DNA of 64,000 bases from positions 62,001 to 126,000 of the forward strand of contig NZ_RWIN01000141.1 of assembly GCF_009761815.1 (NCBI RefSeq), read 5' to 3'. This DNA is from Pseudomonas sp. PB120. Lineage in GTDB: Bacteria > Pseudomonadota > Gammaproteobacteria > Pseudomonadales > Pseudomonadaceae. How positions within the stretch are numbered: position 1 is the stretch's first letter; each line of letters opens with the position of its first letter. The notes under the pieces are model-generated. The model was not told where the DNA came from. It did no database searches and saw only the letters and a program-made list of their open reading frames with translations. A program made the translations under genes and the position numbers. Of this stretch, positions 50,975-59,814 are shown one piece after another.

Positions 50975-52906
50975 ATGTTCAGATGGCTCAGCAATTGTTT
51001 CTGCAACATCAGGATCAACGCCAAACTTTCCATAGGGTTTGGCCTCATTCTTCTGTTAACCGTCGTGATCGCCGCGACCGGTTGGTACAGCACCCACAGC
51101 ATCATTTCGCGCAGCGACAAAATCAGCCAGATCAGTAACATCAACAGCCTGATCAGCTCGCTGGGTACGCAATACGCTCAATACCAGCGTCACCACAGTC
51201 AACCGGCCGCTACCGCCCTTTTTCAAACGCTGGATACGATCGAAGCCCAGCACCTGCAACTCGCCTCCCTGCTGACGGCACCGGAGGAACGGCAACTGCT
51301 CACTGAGCAGCAACGCATCATCAAGGATTACCGCGCTCACCTCTCGCGTATCGGCGAGAGTTTTGCCAATCGCGACGCCGAATTCACGACCCTCGACAGC
51401 ACCATCGGGCTGGCCAGCAAACAACTCAACGACGCGGTCAACGACATTGTTCGAGCGTCGGAGAACGCGCAGCAGAATGTGATCAACCTGCAAGCGATCA
51501 GGCAACTCTTCCAGAGCATCCAGCAACTCATGCTGCAGGTGCATGACTTTGACTATACGAATGAGGCGCAAAAGGGTCGCGGCGCGCTGGAAGGTATCGA
51601 CAGCATCGTCCATGCCGTCGACAACATCCTCGGCGCTTCGCATGGGGAACCCCAACCCAACCTGCAGCGCGCCGCACAGACACTCGCTCAATACAACCAG
51701 CACTTGCAGCGCTTCGCCCATGAAGTTGCCAGCAGCGAGGCGGCGGGCAAACAACTCTTCGAGGCCAGTGCGCAGCTGGACGCCCTCAATCAACAGCTGA
51801 TCGACTATCAAGCGACCAAGCGCGCCGGCGACGTGCGCAGTGCCCAGCGAATGATCGTCGTCAGCCTGATAGTGGCGATTGTCCTGGGCGTACTCGCGGC
51901 CTGGTTTATTACTCGGCAAATTGTGCAACCACTCTTGCAGACATTGGCACTGGCCGAACGCATCGCCTCCGGCGACCTCAGTCAGGACATCGTGGTTGAC
52001 CGTCAGGATGAGATGGGCCAGTTACAGCGCAGCATGCAGCGGATGGTGGTGAACTTGCGCAACCTGGTCGGCAACATCAGCAGCAGCGTGAAGCAAATCG
52101 CTGGCGCGGCAGAGCGTCTGTCGAACGTGGCCACGCAAACCAGTTCGGGCATTCACACGCAGAAAAGTGAAACCGAACAGGTCGCCTCGGCCATGAATGA
52201 GATGGTCGCCACCGTGCAAGAGGTCGCACGCAACGCGCAGCAGGCGCAGCGCGCGGCGCTGGTGGCGGATCAACAGGCGTGCGCAGGCGAAGATGTGGTG
52301 GGCCAGGTTATCGAGCAGATCGAGCGGCAGGCCATCGAAACGGGAAAATCCACTGCCGCGATGAGCCGGCTCAAAGAGCAAAGCGACAAGATCGGCACGG
52401 TACTGGACGTCATCAGGTCCGTGGCCATGCAGACCAACTTGCTGGCCCTCAACGCGGCGATTGAAGCCGCCCGCGCCGGTGATTCCGGACGGGGTTTCGC
52501 CGTAGTCGCCGATGAAGTGCGCAGCCTGGCGCAACGCACCCAGCAATCGACCGAAGAAATCGAAGAACTGATCATCAGCCTACAGGACGGCACCGCGCAC
52601 GTGGTGTCCGTCATGGAAACCAGCCGCGCGCTCACCGCCAGCAGTGTCGATTTGACGCGACAGGCCGGCAGCTCCCTGGAAGAAATCACCCGCACCGTCT
52701 CAACCATTCAGCAGATGAACCTGCAAATCGCGACGGCCGCGGAGCAGCAGGCGCTGGTGGCCCACGACATCAACCGTAGCGTGCTCAGCGTGCGCGACAT
52801 CACGCAACGCACCGCCAGTGCCAGCGATCACACGGCGAGCTCAAGTGTGGAACTGGCAAACCTGGGCAAGCAGCTTGAGCACATCGTCAAACAGTTTCAA
52901 ACCTGA
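50975..52906 (+). CDS. Methyl-accepting chemotaxis protein (HBM-type sensor)
   Basis: A 643-residue chemoreceptor. Membrane segments at about 19-36 and 293-314 enclose a 255-residue all-helical periplasmic region, the size of the helical bimodular (HBM) sensors known from McpS-type receptors for organic acids. HAMP about 315-367; signalling tip LLALNAAIEAARAGDSGRGF. The ATG at 50975 is 98 codons inside the longest frame and gives a normal short N terminus. Placed next to the aromatic locus, it might guide cells to a substrate or a dicarboxylate. Confidence 0.9.
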   Translation: MFRWLSNCFCNIRINAKLSIGFGLILLLTVVIAATGWYSTHSIISRSDKISQISNINSLISSLGTQYAQYQRHHSQPAATALFQTLDTIEAQHLQLASLLTAPEERQLLTEQQRIIKDYRAHLSRIGESFANRDAEFTTLDSTIGLASKQLNDAVNDIVRASENAQQNVINLQAIRQLFQSIQQLMLQVHDFDYTNEAQKGRGALEGIDSIVHAVDNILGASHGEPQPNLQRAAQTLAQYNQHLQRFAHEVASSEAAGKQLFEASAQLDALNQQLIDYQATKRAGDVRSAQRMIVVSLIVAIVLGVLAAWFITRQIVQPLLQTLALAERIASGDLSQDIVVDRQDEMGQLQRSMQRMVVNLRNLVGNISSSVKQIAGAAERLSNVATQTSSGIHTQKSETEQVASAMNEMVATVQEVARNAQQAQRAALVADQQACAGEDVVGQVIEQIERQAIETGKSTAAMSRLKEQSDKIGTVLDVIRSVAMQTNLLALNAAIEAARAGDSGRGFAVVADEVRSLAQRTQQSTEEIEELIISLQDGTAHVVSVMETSRALTASSVDLTRQAGSSLEEITRTVSTIQQMNLQIATAAEQQALVAHDINRSVLSVRDITQRTASASDHTASSSVELANLGKQLEHIVKQFQT

Positions 52907-52921
52907 CCTCGCCCCCCTGCC

Positions 52922-54052
52922 TCACAGCGAATCAAGAAATTCGATCAACGCCCGCCGTTGTTCCAGGTCCAGGCCCAGCGGTTTCAAACGGTCGCTGGTC
53001 CTGGGAAACAACGGATCGTTTTTCTGTGGCCCGACGGGCTCGGGTCGAGGCATGCCCTGGTTGTAAAAGGCGATCGTGCCTTCCATGTTGACGAACAGAC
53101 CGTTGTGCATCCACGGCGCGGTCTTGCTCAGCAGGCGCAGCGACGGGGTGCGAAAAGCGCCAACATCCTGTGGGTTTGCGGTCACTTCGTAACGCCCCAG
53201 GTCTTCATATTTGCGGCCGTAATACGTCAGCCCCAGGTTATGGAACTGGTCGTCGCTCAGGGTCGGGCCGAAATGGCAATTCATGCAGCGCGCCTGCGTG
53301 CGAAACAGGTGCAGGCCGTAAAGCTGCTGGTCACTCATGCGCTGCGGGCGGCCGAGCAACAGTTGTTCGAACGCGGTATTGCGGGTGGCTTTGACCAGGG
53401 TGCGCTGGTAGGTGGCCAAGGCCTGGGCAATCTGCTCGGCGACGATGGGCCCCTTCAAGGCAAACGTCTGCTCGAACAGCTTGGGGTATTCGGCATCGTT
53501 GTTGAGGCGGGTCAGCAGTTCGTCAGTGGTGAACGCCATTTCAACGTGATCGGCAATGGGCACCACGGCCTGGGCCTCAAGACTGGGGCTTCGACCATCC
53601 CAGAACAGGTGCCGGGTGAAGCCGCTCATCACCACGCTCGGTGCATTTCGGCGACCGGTTTGACGGTCATGCCCAAATGAAACACGACGCCCATCGGCGA
53701 AGGCTTCGTCGGGCTCGTGGCACGAGGCGCAGGCGATCTGGCCGGAACGGGACAACTTCGGGTCGTTGAACAGCCGCTCGCCTAAAACGGCCTTGGCTTC
53801 GGTGAACGGGTTGTCGGAAGGTGACGGTGCCCGGGCCGGCAACGGCGCCATTTCTTGCCAGGCCACGTCGGCGTCAATCTGTGGTGCAGGCCATTGCGCG
53901 ACCGGCTTGCGGTACAGCTGCGCAATACACGCTTGATAGGCGCCCGGCTCCTTGGCTTGAACCCCACACAATTCATCCGCGCTGGTGTGTACGCCCGTCA
54001 ACGATAGCGCTAGCCAGCCGGCGAATGGAGCGGCAAGTTTGAGCGATTTCAA
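52922..54052 (-). CDS. Di-heme cytochrome c peroxidase/MauG-family protein
   Basis: A 376-residue exported protein: signal peptide (to about 25), two heme-c motifs CASCH (108-112) and CMNCH (256-260), and MauG/CcpA-like segments (KLSRSGQIACASCHEPDEAF, FWDGRSPSLEAQA). An extra Cys pair lies near the N terminus (Cys29, Cys42). The start codon is TTG and overlaps the receptor stop as TTGA, so its translation is coupled to the TonB receptor. It may modify or oxidise whatever the receptor handles; peroxide reduction is the alternative. Confidence 0.88.
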   Translation of the reverse strand: MKSLKLAAPFAGWLALSLTGVHTSADELCGVQAKEPGAYQACIAQLYRKPVAQWPAPQIDADVAWQEMAPLPARAPSPSDNPFTEAKAVLGERLFNDPKLSRSGQIACASCHEPDEAFADGRRVSFGHDRQTGRRNAPSVVMSGFTRHLFWDGRSPSLEAQAVVPIADHVEMAFTTDELLTRLNNDAEYPKLFEQTFALKGPIVAEQIAQALATYQRTLVKATRNTAFEQLLLGRPQRMSDQQLYGLHLFRTQARCMNCHFGPTLSDDQFHNLGLTYYGRKYEDLGRYEVTANPQDVGAFRTPSLRLLSKTAPWMHNGLFVNMEGTIAFYNQGMPRPEPVGPQKNDPLFPRTSDRLKPLGLDLEQRRALIEFLDSL

Positions 54053-56856
54053 AAGCGATAACCCACTTCAAGCATGAACTGACGGCCGACCTCGTAGGTG
54101 ACGACATCGTCGCTGTCGGTGCTGCTGACGATGACCTTGTCCAGCAGGTTACTGACGTCAAGATTGACGAACAGCGCCTGATCCTTGGCAGTGGGCAGCT
54201 CCCAGCCCAATCGGGTGTCCCAGGTCAGTGCGCCCGCGTAGTCGGTTTCTTCCCAGACACGCACTTGTTCTCCGTTGTGTTCGACCGTGGCCCCGGTTCC
54301 AGCGATCCGGCGGTAGCCATCGCGGTAGCGTAGAAAATTGCTCCAGTTCAGGTTGAGCTGCGGGATGGCGGTCATGGTGGTCAGGCGCGCGGTCCAGGGG
54401 CGGTTGTAATTCTCGGCAGGCCGCTGCGAATAAGTGATGAACTTGCCCTGGTACTGAATCACCGGATCATCGACGTACAGCAAACCGATGCTGGTGGTGT
54501 AGTCGGACAAACCCGAGCTTTGCACATCGGTCAAATCCAGGCCCACCTGGCCGGTGGTGCTGGTGCCCCAGAACGAGAAATCGCGTAACGGGGTCACGGT
54601 CAGGCTATAGATTTCAGACTCGCTTTCACCGCCGTTGTAATAGGTGAAGTAGTTGCTGGCCAACTCCTTGAGGTCGGTGCTGGGTTGACCAATCTGCGAA
54701 CCCCAGGCGCGGGAGATTTGATCGTGCCCTTTGCGATTGACGTACTTCAGGGCGAACTCGGTGTTCCATTGAATGTGCGTCACGCCCAGGGTCAACTCAT
54801 CGTCGTAGGGAATGTCCAGGCTGTTGAACTTGGCGCCGTTGGCCACCTGCGAGCTGTAGACCCAGTTCGAGGTCTGGCTGGCGCGCGTGTAGTTGCTCTG
54901 CAACGCGGCGACACCGTCACGCAATCGGTAGGCCGAGAGGTTGCGCCCGTAATACCGGTTGGCACCGCCGATCAGACGGGTCTGGCCGTCGCCGAACACG
55001 TCGAATTCCACCGCCAGCCGTGGGGCAATGGTGGTCTTGTCCATGTAGTCGTCGGCATCCACGCGCACACCCGGCCTGACTTTCAAGCGGCCCCAACGCA
55101 TTTCATCCTGGAGGAACACCGCCCAGGACTGGCTATCGAACTCGACTTTGCCCTCGGTGATGGTTTTGGTTTTTGCGTACTGCCCTTTCCAGCCGTTGAC
55201 CGTCTTGCCGACCGAACACAGCGGGTCGTTGCCCACGCACGTGGCGGTCGAGGTCATGCCGGCCACGGAATAACTGGTGTAAGGCGTGGATCGATCGTAA
55301 AAGGTCGAGCTCTGCGAGAGCTCCAGCCCGGTTTGCACATTGTGTTCCAGGCCGAGGGCTTGAAAGCCATTCCAGTCGACCTTGAGCTTATAGGCCAGTT
55401 GTTCCTGTTCCTGCTCGATATCGCCCATGCCGCCTTCGCTGGCCGTGGTGGAGCCGCTCCAGTTCTTGGTCGTCGAGGTGCGCCAGGCAATCAGGTAGTC
55501 GGACTCCGAGTCGCGGGAGTTCTCCAGTCGGCTCCAGCTCAGGACTTGCTCGACAGTGGCCAGCGGCGCATTCCACAGCAAACGGGCACTGACGGCGTCG
55601 CCGCCGGCGGTGGTGTCGCGGCCCGAATACAGCGCATTGCTGCCGTAGGTGTGCGCGACTTCCGGCGCATGGGTCAGGCTGACGTCCAGGCCCCAGTCAT
55701 CGTTGATCTGCCACACCGACTTCAGGAAATAGTTGTCGATGCGTCGGGTCTGTTCGTGTTCTTCGTTGGCTTGATCGGTGTTGTGGCTCAGGGCAAATGT
55801 GCGGGTCGGAATGGTGGACTCCTTGCGCGAAAAACTGCCCATCAAGCCAAAGTTATCGGTCAGGTAGCCTTCCAGCGTGGCGCGGGTAATGAGCTTGTCG
55901 AATTCCGGCTGATTGCCGGTGCCGTAGCCTGCCTCGAACGCTTCCAGGTCCGGGTCGTCCTTGTCCAGGTGGTAGCGGGTCCAGGCCGAACGGGTCATCT
56001 GAGCCGACACCTTGCCATGCAGGTCCCGCGTGGGATTGCGCGTGTTGGCCTCGATTACCCCGCCGTTGAAACCACCATAGGACGCCGGTACGTTGCTGTC
56101 GTAGACCTTGATGTCTTGCAGCAAATCCGTGTCCAGCGCGAGCCCTTGACTGCGGCCCGCCACCTGGTCATAGCTGTCGGTCACTGAGCCCGGGTCGATG
56201 TCGTTGTTCATGCTCATACCATCGACCACAAACAGGTTCTGCCAGTAGCGCGCACCGTTGATGCTGACGTTGGCCGGGCCGATCTCGCCGGGGTTCTTGC
56301 CACCGAGTTGGCTGTCGTCGAACTGCACGCTGGGGTTGGTGCGCAACAGGCTGGTGATGTCGCCGTTACCGGCGGGCAGCGACTCGATCATGCGTCGGTC
56401 GACGGTGCGTTCGGACTGATACTCCACCGCCGGCGTGGTGACCCGGGTGCTGTCCAGTTGCAGCACCTGGTCGGCATCGCGCGGGTAGACGGTGATCGCA
56501 TTGTCATGGCTGTACTGCCAGGCAAGGCCACGGTCATCCAGTAATTGCGCCAACGCTTGCTCGAGGCTCAAGCGGCCTTCGACCGCTCTGTTCGAAAGCC
56601 CCTGCACCACCTTGCTTTCGACACTGACCTGCACGCCGGACTGCAGGGCCAACACCATCAGGCTGTTGGCCAATGTCCCGGCGGGAATACTGAAGGCGTA
56701 CGTGCTTTTTTTTGCCGGGGCCGTCAACGGCTGCGCAGTGACTGGCGCAACGGCGCCATGCGCCAGAAATGGCAGCGCCATCAGCAAGGCGAAGGTGCCC
56801 GACCGGGACAAGGAAATCGGCGACGATGACTCGGCAATACGCATCGAACGGAGCAT
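54049..56856 (-). CDS. FecA-type TonB-dependent transducer
   Basis: A 935-residue outer-membrane receptor: signal peptide (to about 42), STN signalling domain (about 52-120; SIPAGTLANSLMVLALQSGV), TonB box region, plug with TSLLRTNPSVQFDDS and a barrel ending EVGYRF. The STN domain talks to the FecR protein encoded upstream. Longer than usual siderophore receptors and of the type often annotated without a known ligand. A Fur-like box and an ECF-type GGAAAT element lie upstream. Confidence 0.9.
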   Translation of the reverse strand: MLRSMRIAESSSPISLSRSGTFALLMALPFLAHGAVAPVTAQPLTAPAKKSTYAFSIPAGTLANSLMVLALQSGVQVSVESKVVQGLSNRAVEGRLSLEQALAQLLDDRGLAWQYSHDNAITVYPRDADQVLQLDSTRVTTPAVEYQSERTVDRRMIESLPAGNGDITSLLRTNPSVQFDDSQLGGKNPGEIGPANVSINGARYWQNLFVVDGMSMNNDIDPGSVTDSYDQVAGRSQGLALDTDLLQDIKVYDSNVPASYGGFNGGVIEANTRNPTRDLHGKVSAQMTRSAWTRYHLDKDDPDLEAFEAGYGTGNQPEFDKLITRATLEGYLTDNFGLMGSFSRKESTIPTRTFALSHNTDQANEEHEQTRRIDNYFLKSVWQINDDWGLDVSLTHAPEVAHTYGSNALYSGRDTTAGGDAVSARLLWNAPLATVEQVLSWSRLENSRDSESDYLIAWRTSTTKNWSGSTTASEGGMGDIEQEQEQLAYKLKVDWNGFQALGLEHNVQTGLELSQSSTFYDRSTPYTSYSVAGMTSTATCVGNDPLCSVGKTVNGWKGQYAKTKTITEGKVEFDSQSWAVFLQDEMRWGRLKVRPGVRVDADDYMDKTTIAPRLAVEFDVFGDGQTRLIGGANRYYGRNLSAYRLRDGVAALQSNYTRASQTSNWVYSSQVANGAKFNSLDIPYDDELTLGVTHIQWNTEFALKYVNRKGHDQISRAWGSQIGQPSTDLKELASNYFTYYNGGESESEIYSLTVTPLRDFSFWGTSTTGQVGLDLTDVQSSGLSDYTTSIGLLYVDDPVIQYQGKFITYSQRPAENYNRPWTARLTTMTAIPQLNLNWSNFLRYRDGYRRIAGTGATVEHNGEQVRVWEETDYAGALTWDTRLGWELPTAKDQALFVNLDVSNLLDKVIVSSTDSDDVVTYEVGRQFMLEVGYRF

Positions 56857-56886
56857 TCGGTTACCTGTAGAATGAAGTTCGGAGTC

Positions 56887-56905
56887 GCTAATGCGAATCC
56901 TTATC
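56887..56905. promoter_or_regulatory. Fur-like box before the FecA-type gene
   Basis: Read on the minus strand the site is GATAAGGATTCGCATTAGC, close to the 19-bp Fur consensus in both outer arms. About 40 bases further upstream on the minus strand GGAAAT (56943-56948) resembles the -35 element of FecI-type sigma promoters; its -10 partner is not clear. Confidence 0.45.
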
Positions 56906-56958
56906 AGTAGCTTTCATGGGTAACAACGAACGGCATTCGGCGATTTCCAGAAATAAGC

Positions 56959-56986
56959 AAAAAAAAAGCCGTGTCGATGACACGGC
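56959..56986 (-). terminator. Rho-independent terminator of the sigma/anti-sigma unit
   Basis: On the minus strand GCCGTGTC-ATC-GACACGGC is followed by nine T residues. It lies 40 bp after the fecR-like gene and before the receptor gene, so the receptor needs its own promoter. Confidence 0.9.
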
Positions 56987-57025
56987 AGCCTGAACGGGTT
57001 GGAAAAACGCGAGAAAGGACCGCGC

Positions 57026-58024
57026 TCAGTCGGCGGAAACCATCAGCACATAAGGGCTCAGCGCCCTCACCTGCCCACCCAGCGGCGCAAGGGCCGCTTG
57101 CAGTGCAAGCCGGGGTGAACGCAAGTCCAGCGCGGCGGTGATCTTGCGTTTGCCCAGCGCATCGTCGTTGAGCACGATCAACCCGGGTTGGTACTGACGC
57201 AAGCGCGCGACGACTTCACTCAGGGGCTGGTCGACCACCAGCAGTTGCCAGTGGCGCCACGCCGCGATCTGTTCCACTGGCGTCTGCAGGCGCTGGAGGC
57301 CCTGGCCCTGACGCAGGAATCGAACGCCTTGTCCCGGTTTGAGCGGTTCCAGCGCAGCATCCCGCTGACGGGTATCCGCCACCTTGACCGAGCCGTGCGC
57401 GACGCTGACATCGATGGTTTCCGGGGAAACTTCCACGGCAAACGCCGTCCCGGTGACCGTGACGGTAATCGCCTCGGCCGTCACCTCAAAGGCACGCTCA
57501 GGCTGTGACTTGACCGAAAAAAATGCTTGGCCGCGCAGCAACGTTACCCGGCGTTTATCGGGGGTGAACTGCACGTCGATGGCGCTGCCGCTGTCCAGTT
57601 CCACCACGCTACCGTCGGCCAGCGTGACCTGCTGGTGTTCGCCGGTCGGGCTGCGGTAATCGGCCGTGATGCCTTGCCAGTCGGGCAAGACCAGCAACAC
57701 CGCGCACGCGGCCACCGCACTGCTGGCTATGACGCGACGCAGCCAGCGGCGTCGCCTGTTGGGAGGAGCGGCTAGTGCAGGCAAGCGGGAATCGAAGGCC
57801 GGGCTGCTCATCAACTGCCCGCTCAAGCGCCAGACTTTCTCAGCCTTGCGATAGGCCCGCAGATGATCGGGCGAGTCCTCAAGCCAGGTGTTCAGCGCGT
57901 GTTGCAGCGCGGCGTCGTGCGGTGTTTCCTGCACGCGCAGCAGCCAGTCCAGCGCCGTTTCCCACACCGGGTCCCTGGGGCCAGCACCCGACGATCCGGA
58001 GGTTGCACGGTTGGAATCACTCAC
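57026..58024 (-). CDS. FecR-family anti-sigma/sigma regulator
   Basis: A 332-residue inner-membrane protein: N-terminal cytosolic anti-sigma domain (about 15-75; WLLRVQETPHDAALQHALNTW), one membrane segment (about 95-115) and a periplasmic FecR domain (about 120-230) plus a C-terminal STN-interacting region. It passes the signal from the receptor to the sigma factor. The start is GTG. Only 23 bp separate it from the sigma gene. Confidence 0.9.
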   Translation of the reverse strand: MSDSNRATSGSSGAGPRDPVWETALDWLLRVQETPHDAALQHALNTWLEDSPDHLRAYRKAEKVWRLSGQLMSSPAFDSRLPALAAPPNRRRRWLRRVIASSAVAACAVLLVLPDWQGITADYRSPTGEHQQVTLADGSVVELDSGSAIDVQFTPDKRRVTLLRGQAFFSVKSQPERAFEVTAEAITVTVTGTAFAVEVSPETIDVSVAHGSVKVADTRQRDAALEPLKPGQGVRFLRQGQGLQRLQTPVEQIAAWRHWQLLVVDQPLSEVVARLRQYQPGLIVLNDDALGKRKITAALDLRSPRLALQAALAPLGGQVRALSPYVLMVSAD

Positions 58025-58047
58025 TCGGGAAGGCCTTTGGCGTGGTT

Positions 58048-58554
58048 TCAGTCATCACTCAATTGCTCCGAGCAGTAGGTGAGCGCATCGCGAACGAGTT
58101 GATGGGCAAGGCTGGAAGAAATGCCCAAACGCTGCGCAATGTCCTTGAAGGTCATGCCATGCAACCGGTGCATGACAAACGCCTGGCGAGAACGCTCGGG
58201 CAATCGGGCCAGGGCGTTGTGCAGTTGCTGCAACTCATCGCTGTACAGCGCTTCGCATTCTGGCGAAGGATTATCAGAAGGCAACCCCTGCAGCTCATCC
58301 TCACTGGCCGGATGGCGGTTTTCCAGGGTCAGGCGCCGGTTCAGGTCAAAGGCGAGATTGCGCACGATGCGGTACAGGTAACCCACCGGTTGCGCCAGAG
58401 GTATCCGGTCGGTGGTGGCTTCGTTGAAGCGCAGCCAGGCGTCTTGCACCACGTCTTCCGCTTTCGACCGGCAGCCCACGATGGGCGATGCGTACTCCAC
58501 CAGCGCCTTGCGATGGGACAGATAGAGTTCGAGTTTTTGACTGCGCTCTGACAC
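58048..58554 (-). CDS. FecI-type ECF sigma factor
   Basis: A 168-residue ECF sigma: region 2 (about 20-75; AEDVVQDAWLRFNEA) and region 4 (about 110-160; LPERSRQAFVMHRLHGMTF then DIAQRLGISSSLAHQLV). Directs RNA polymerase to the receptor promoter. The longest frame begins at 58629, but a sigma-70 promoter occupies 58601-58629, so the start must lie downstream. The GTG at 58554 gives the expected MSERSQKLELYLSHR; the GTG at 58563 is the alternative. Confidence 0.85.
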   Translation of the reverse strand: MSERSQKLELYLSHRKALVEYASPIVGCRSKAEDVVQDAWLRFNEATTDRIPLAQPVGYLYRIVRNLAFDLNRRLTLENRHPASEDELQGLPSDNPSPECEALYSDELQQLHNALARLPERSRQAFVMHRLHGMTFKDIAQRLGISSSLAHQLVRDALTYCSEQLSDD

Positions 58555-58600
58555 GACGACCACGCTCTTGGAACAGGAGGACTGCCTGGAAGGCGCGGCG

Positions 58601-58629
58601 ATACTAAGCCCATTGAGAAGCATTATCAA
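58601..58629 (-). promoter_or_regulatory. Iron-regulated sigma-70 promoter of the fecI-like gene
   Basis: On the minus strand TTGATA, a 17-bp spacer and TAGTAT form a near-consensus promoter. A Fur-like sequence, GATAATGCTTCTCAATGGG (58610-58628), covers its -35 element and spacer. Confidence 0.7.
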
Positions 58630-58768
58630 ATGAGACTTAAGTTTATTTCGCTTCGGTCACTTCAGTCTGGAAATCAAAAACACCTCATCAACGCTTTGCC
58701 CAACAAACCGCACGCGTGGAATAATCCGGGCCCTTACGACTTCCAAAAAAACAAAAAGGACAGCGCCC

Positions 58769-59677
58769 GTGCAATCGATCCTGGACCCAAAATGGCACCA
58801 CTTCATCAAGGTCGCCAAACTGGGGAGCCTGACACAAGCCGCCGTGGCGCTTGATGTACCGCAATCGATGATCAGCCGCCACATTTCTCAACTGGAACGG
58901 GAATGTGGAGTGAGGCTGTTCAACCGCACCGGACGCGGTGTAAACCTCACCGAATTCGGCCTGCAGATTTTGCCGCGCATCGAGGCCCTCGCCGAGGAGT
59001 CGGAAGAAGTCTCCGACGTGATCCGCACCTCCGGGGGCATCCCCATCGGCGAAGTTCGCATCGGTTTGCTGCCATCCACCGTGGAGCCTATCGCCGGGCC
59101 GATCTACAAACTGGTGCATGAACGCTATCCGCGCATCCGGTTGCATATCTGCGAAGGCAGCAGCGCCTACCTCGAGGAGCTTATCAATGAGGGCCGCGTC
59201 GACATGGCGTTGCTCCTGCGCGAAGCCGATGTGTCGACGTCGGAAGAATCGGTGCTGGTGCAGCCCAAGCTCATGCTGGTGGGTCGCTCGCAAGACCCGG
59301 CCGTTGCGCAATCGACCATCGAGTTATCCAGCCTGCAAGGCCTTCCCCTCGTGCTGCCTTCCCGACCGCACCCGCTGCGAGCCAGGCTTGAAAAATTATC
59401 CAAGTCGCACGGTGTTCAATTCGACTGCGCGGTGGAAGCCGATTCGATCCGTCTGCAATGGGAAATCGTGGCCGCCGGCGGGGGTTACGCCATTACTTCG
59501 GGGTTGTTCGAACACGTCGACGACCCGCGTTTCTCGGTCGCCCGCATCATCAAGCCGGAACTGATGCGCAGCGTGGTCCTGGCCAGCTCGCTGCGCCGCC
59601 CCAATACCCTGGCGACACGTACGGTGCAAAAACTGCTGGAGCAGGAAGCGCCTCTGCTGCTGAAAAACCGCTCGTGA
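58769..59677 (+). CDS. LysR-family regulator of the terminal aromatic cluster
   Basis: A 302-residue LysR protein of the CbbR/NAC-like group: HTH at about 8-65 (GSLTQAAVALDVPQSMISRH, then RLFNRTGRGVNLTEFG) and effector domain to residue 290. The start is a GTG at 58769 with AAAAAGGA eight bases upstream; the AACAAAAA there also fits an AAnAAnAA motif. Divergent from the sigma gene; likely regulator of the SDR/monooxygenase unit that follows on the other strand. Confidence 0.87.
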   Translation: MQSILDPKWHHFIKVAKLGSLTQAAVALDVPQSMISRHISQLERECGVRLFNRTGRGVNLTEFGLQILPRIEALAEESEEVSDVIRTSGGIPIGEVRIGLLPSTVEPIAGPIYKLVHERYPRIRLHICEGSSAYLEELINEGRVDMALLLREADVSTSEESVLVQPKLMLVGRSQDPAVAQSTIELSSLQGLPLVLPSRPHPLRARLEKLSKSHGVQFDCAVEADSIRLQWEIVAAGGGYAITSGLFEHVDDPRFSVARIIKPELMRSVVLASSLRRPNTLATRTVQKLLEQEAPLLLKNRS

Positions 59678-59698
59678 CGACTGAGTTCACGAGAAACC

Positions 59699-59798
59699 TG
59701 TAGGAGCGAGCCTGCTCGCGAAGAACGCCCAGATAACGCGATCATCCAGACAGGGCGCGTTATCGTTGACGTCCATCGCGAGCAGGCTCGCTCCCACA
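59699..59798. repeat. REPIN, 100 bp
   Basis: TGTAGGAGCGAGCCTGCTCG at the left and CGAGCAGGCTCGCTCCCACA at the right form an inverted doublet of 100 bp between convergent genes. Confidence 0.9.
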
Positions 59799-59814
59799 GG
59801 AGAATGACGGGGTT

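Noticed and set aside
54685..56187. 500-residue frame antisense to the FecA-type receptor
   Set aside because: No recognisable domains; the receptor on the other strand has signal, STN, plug and barrel.
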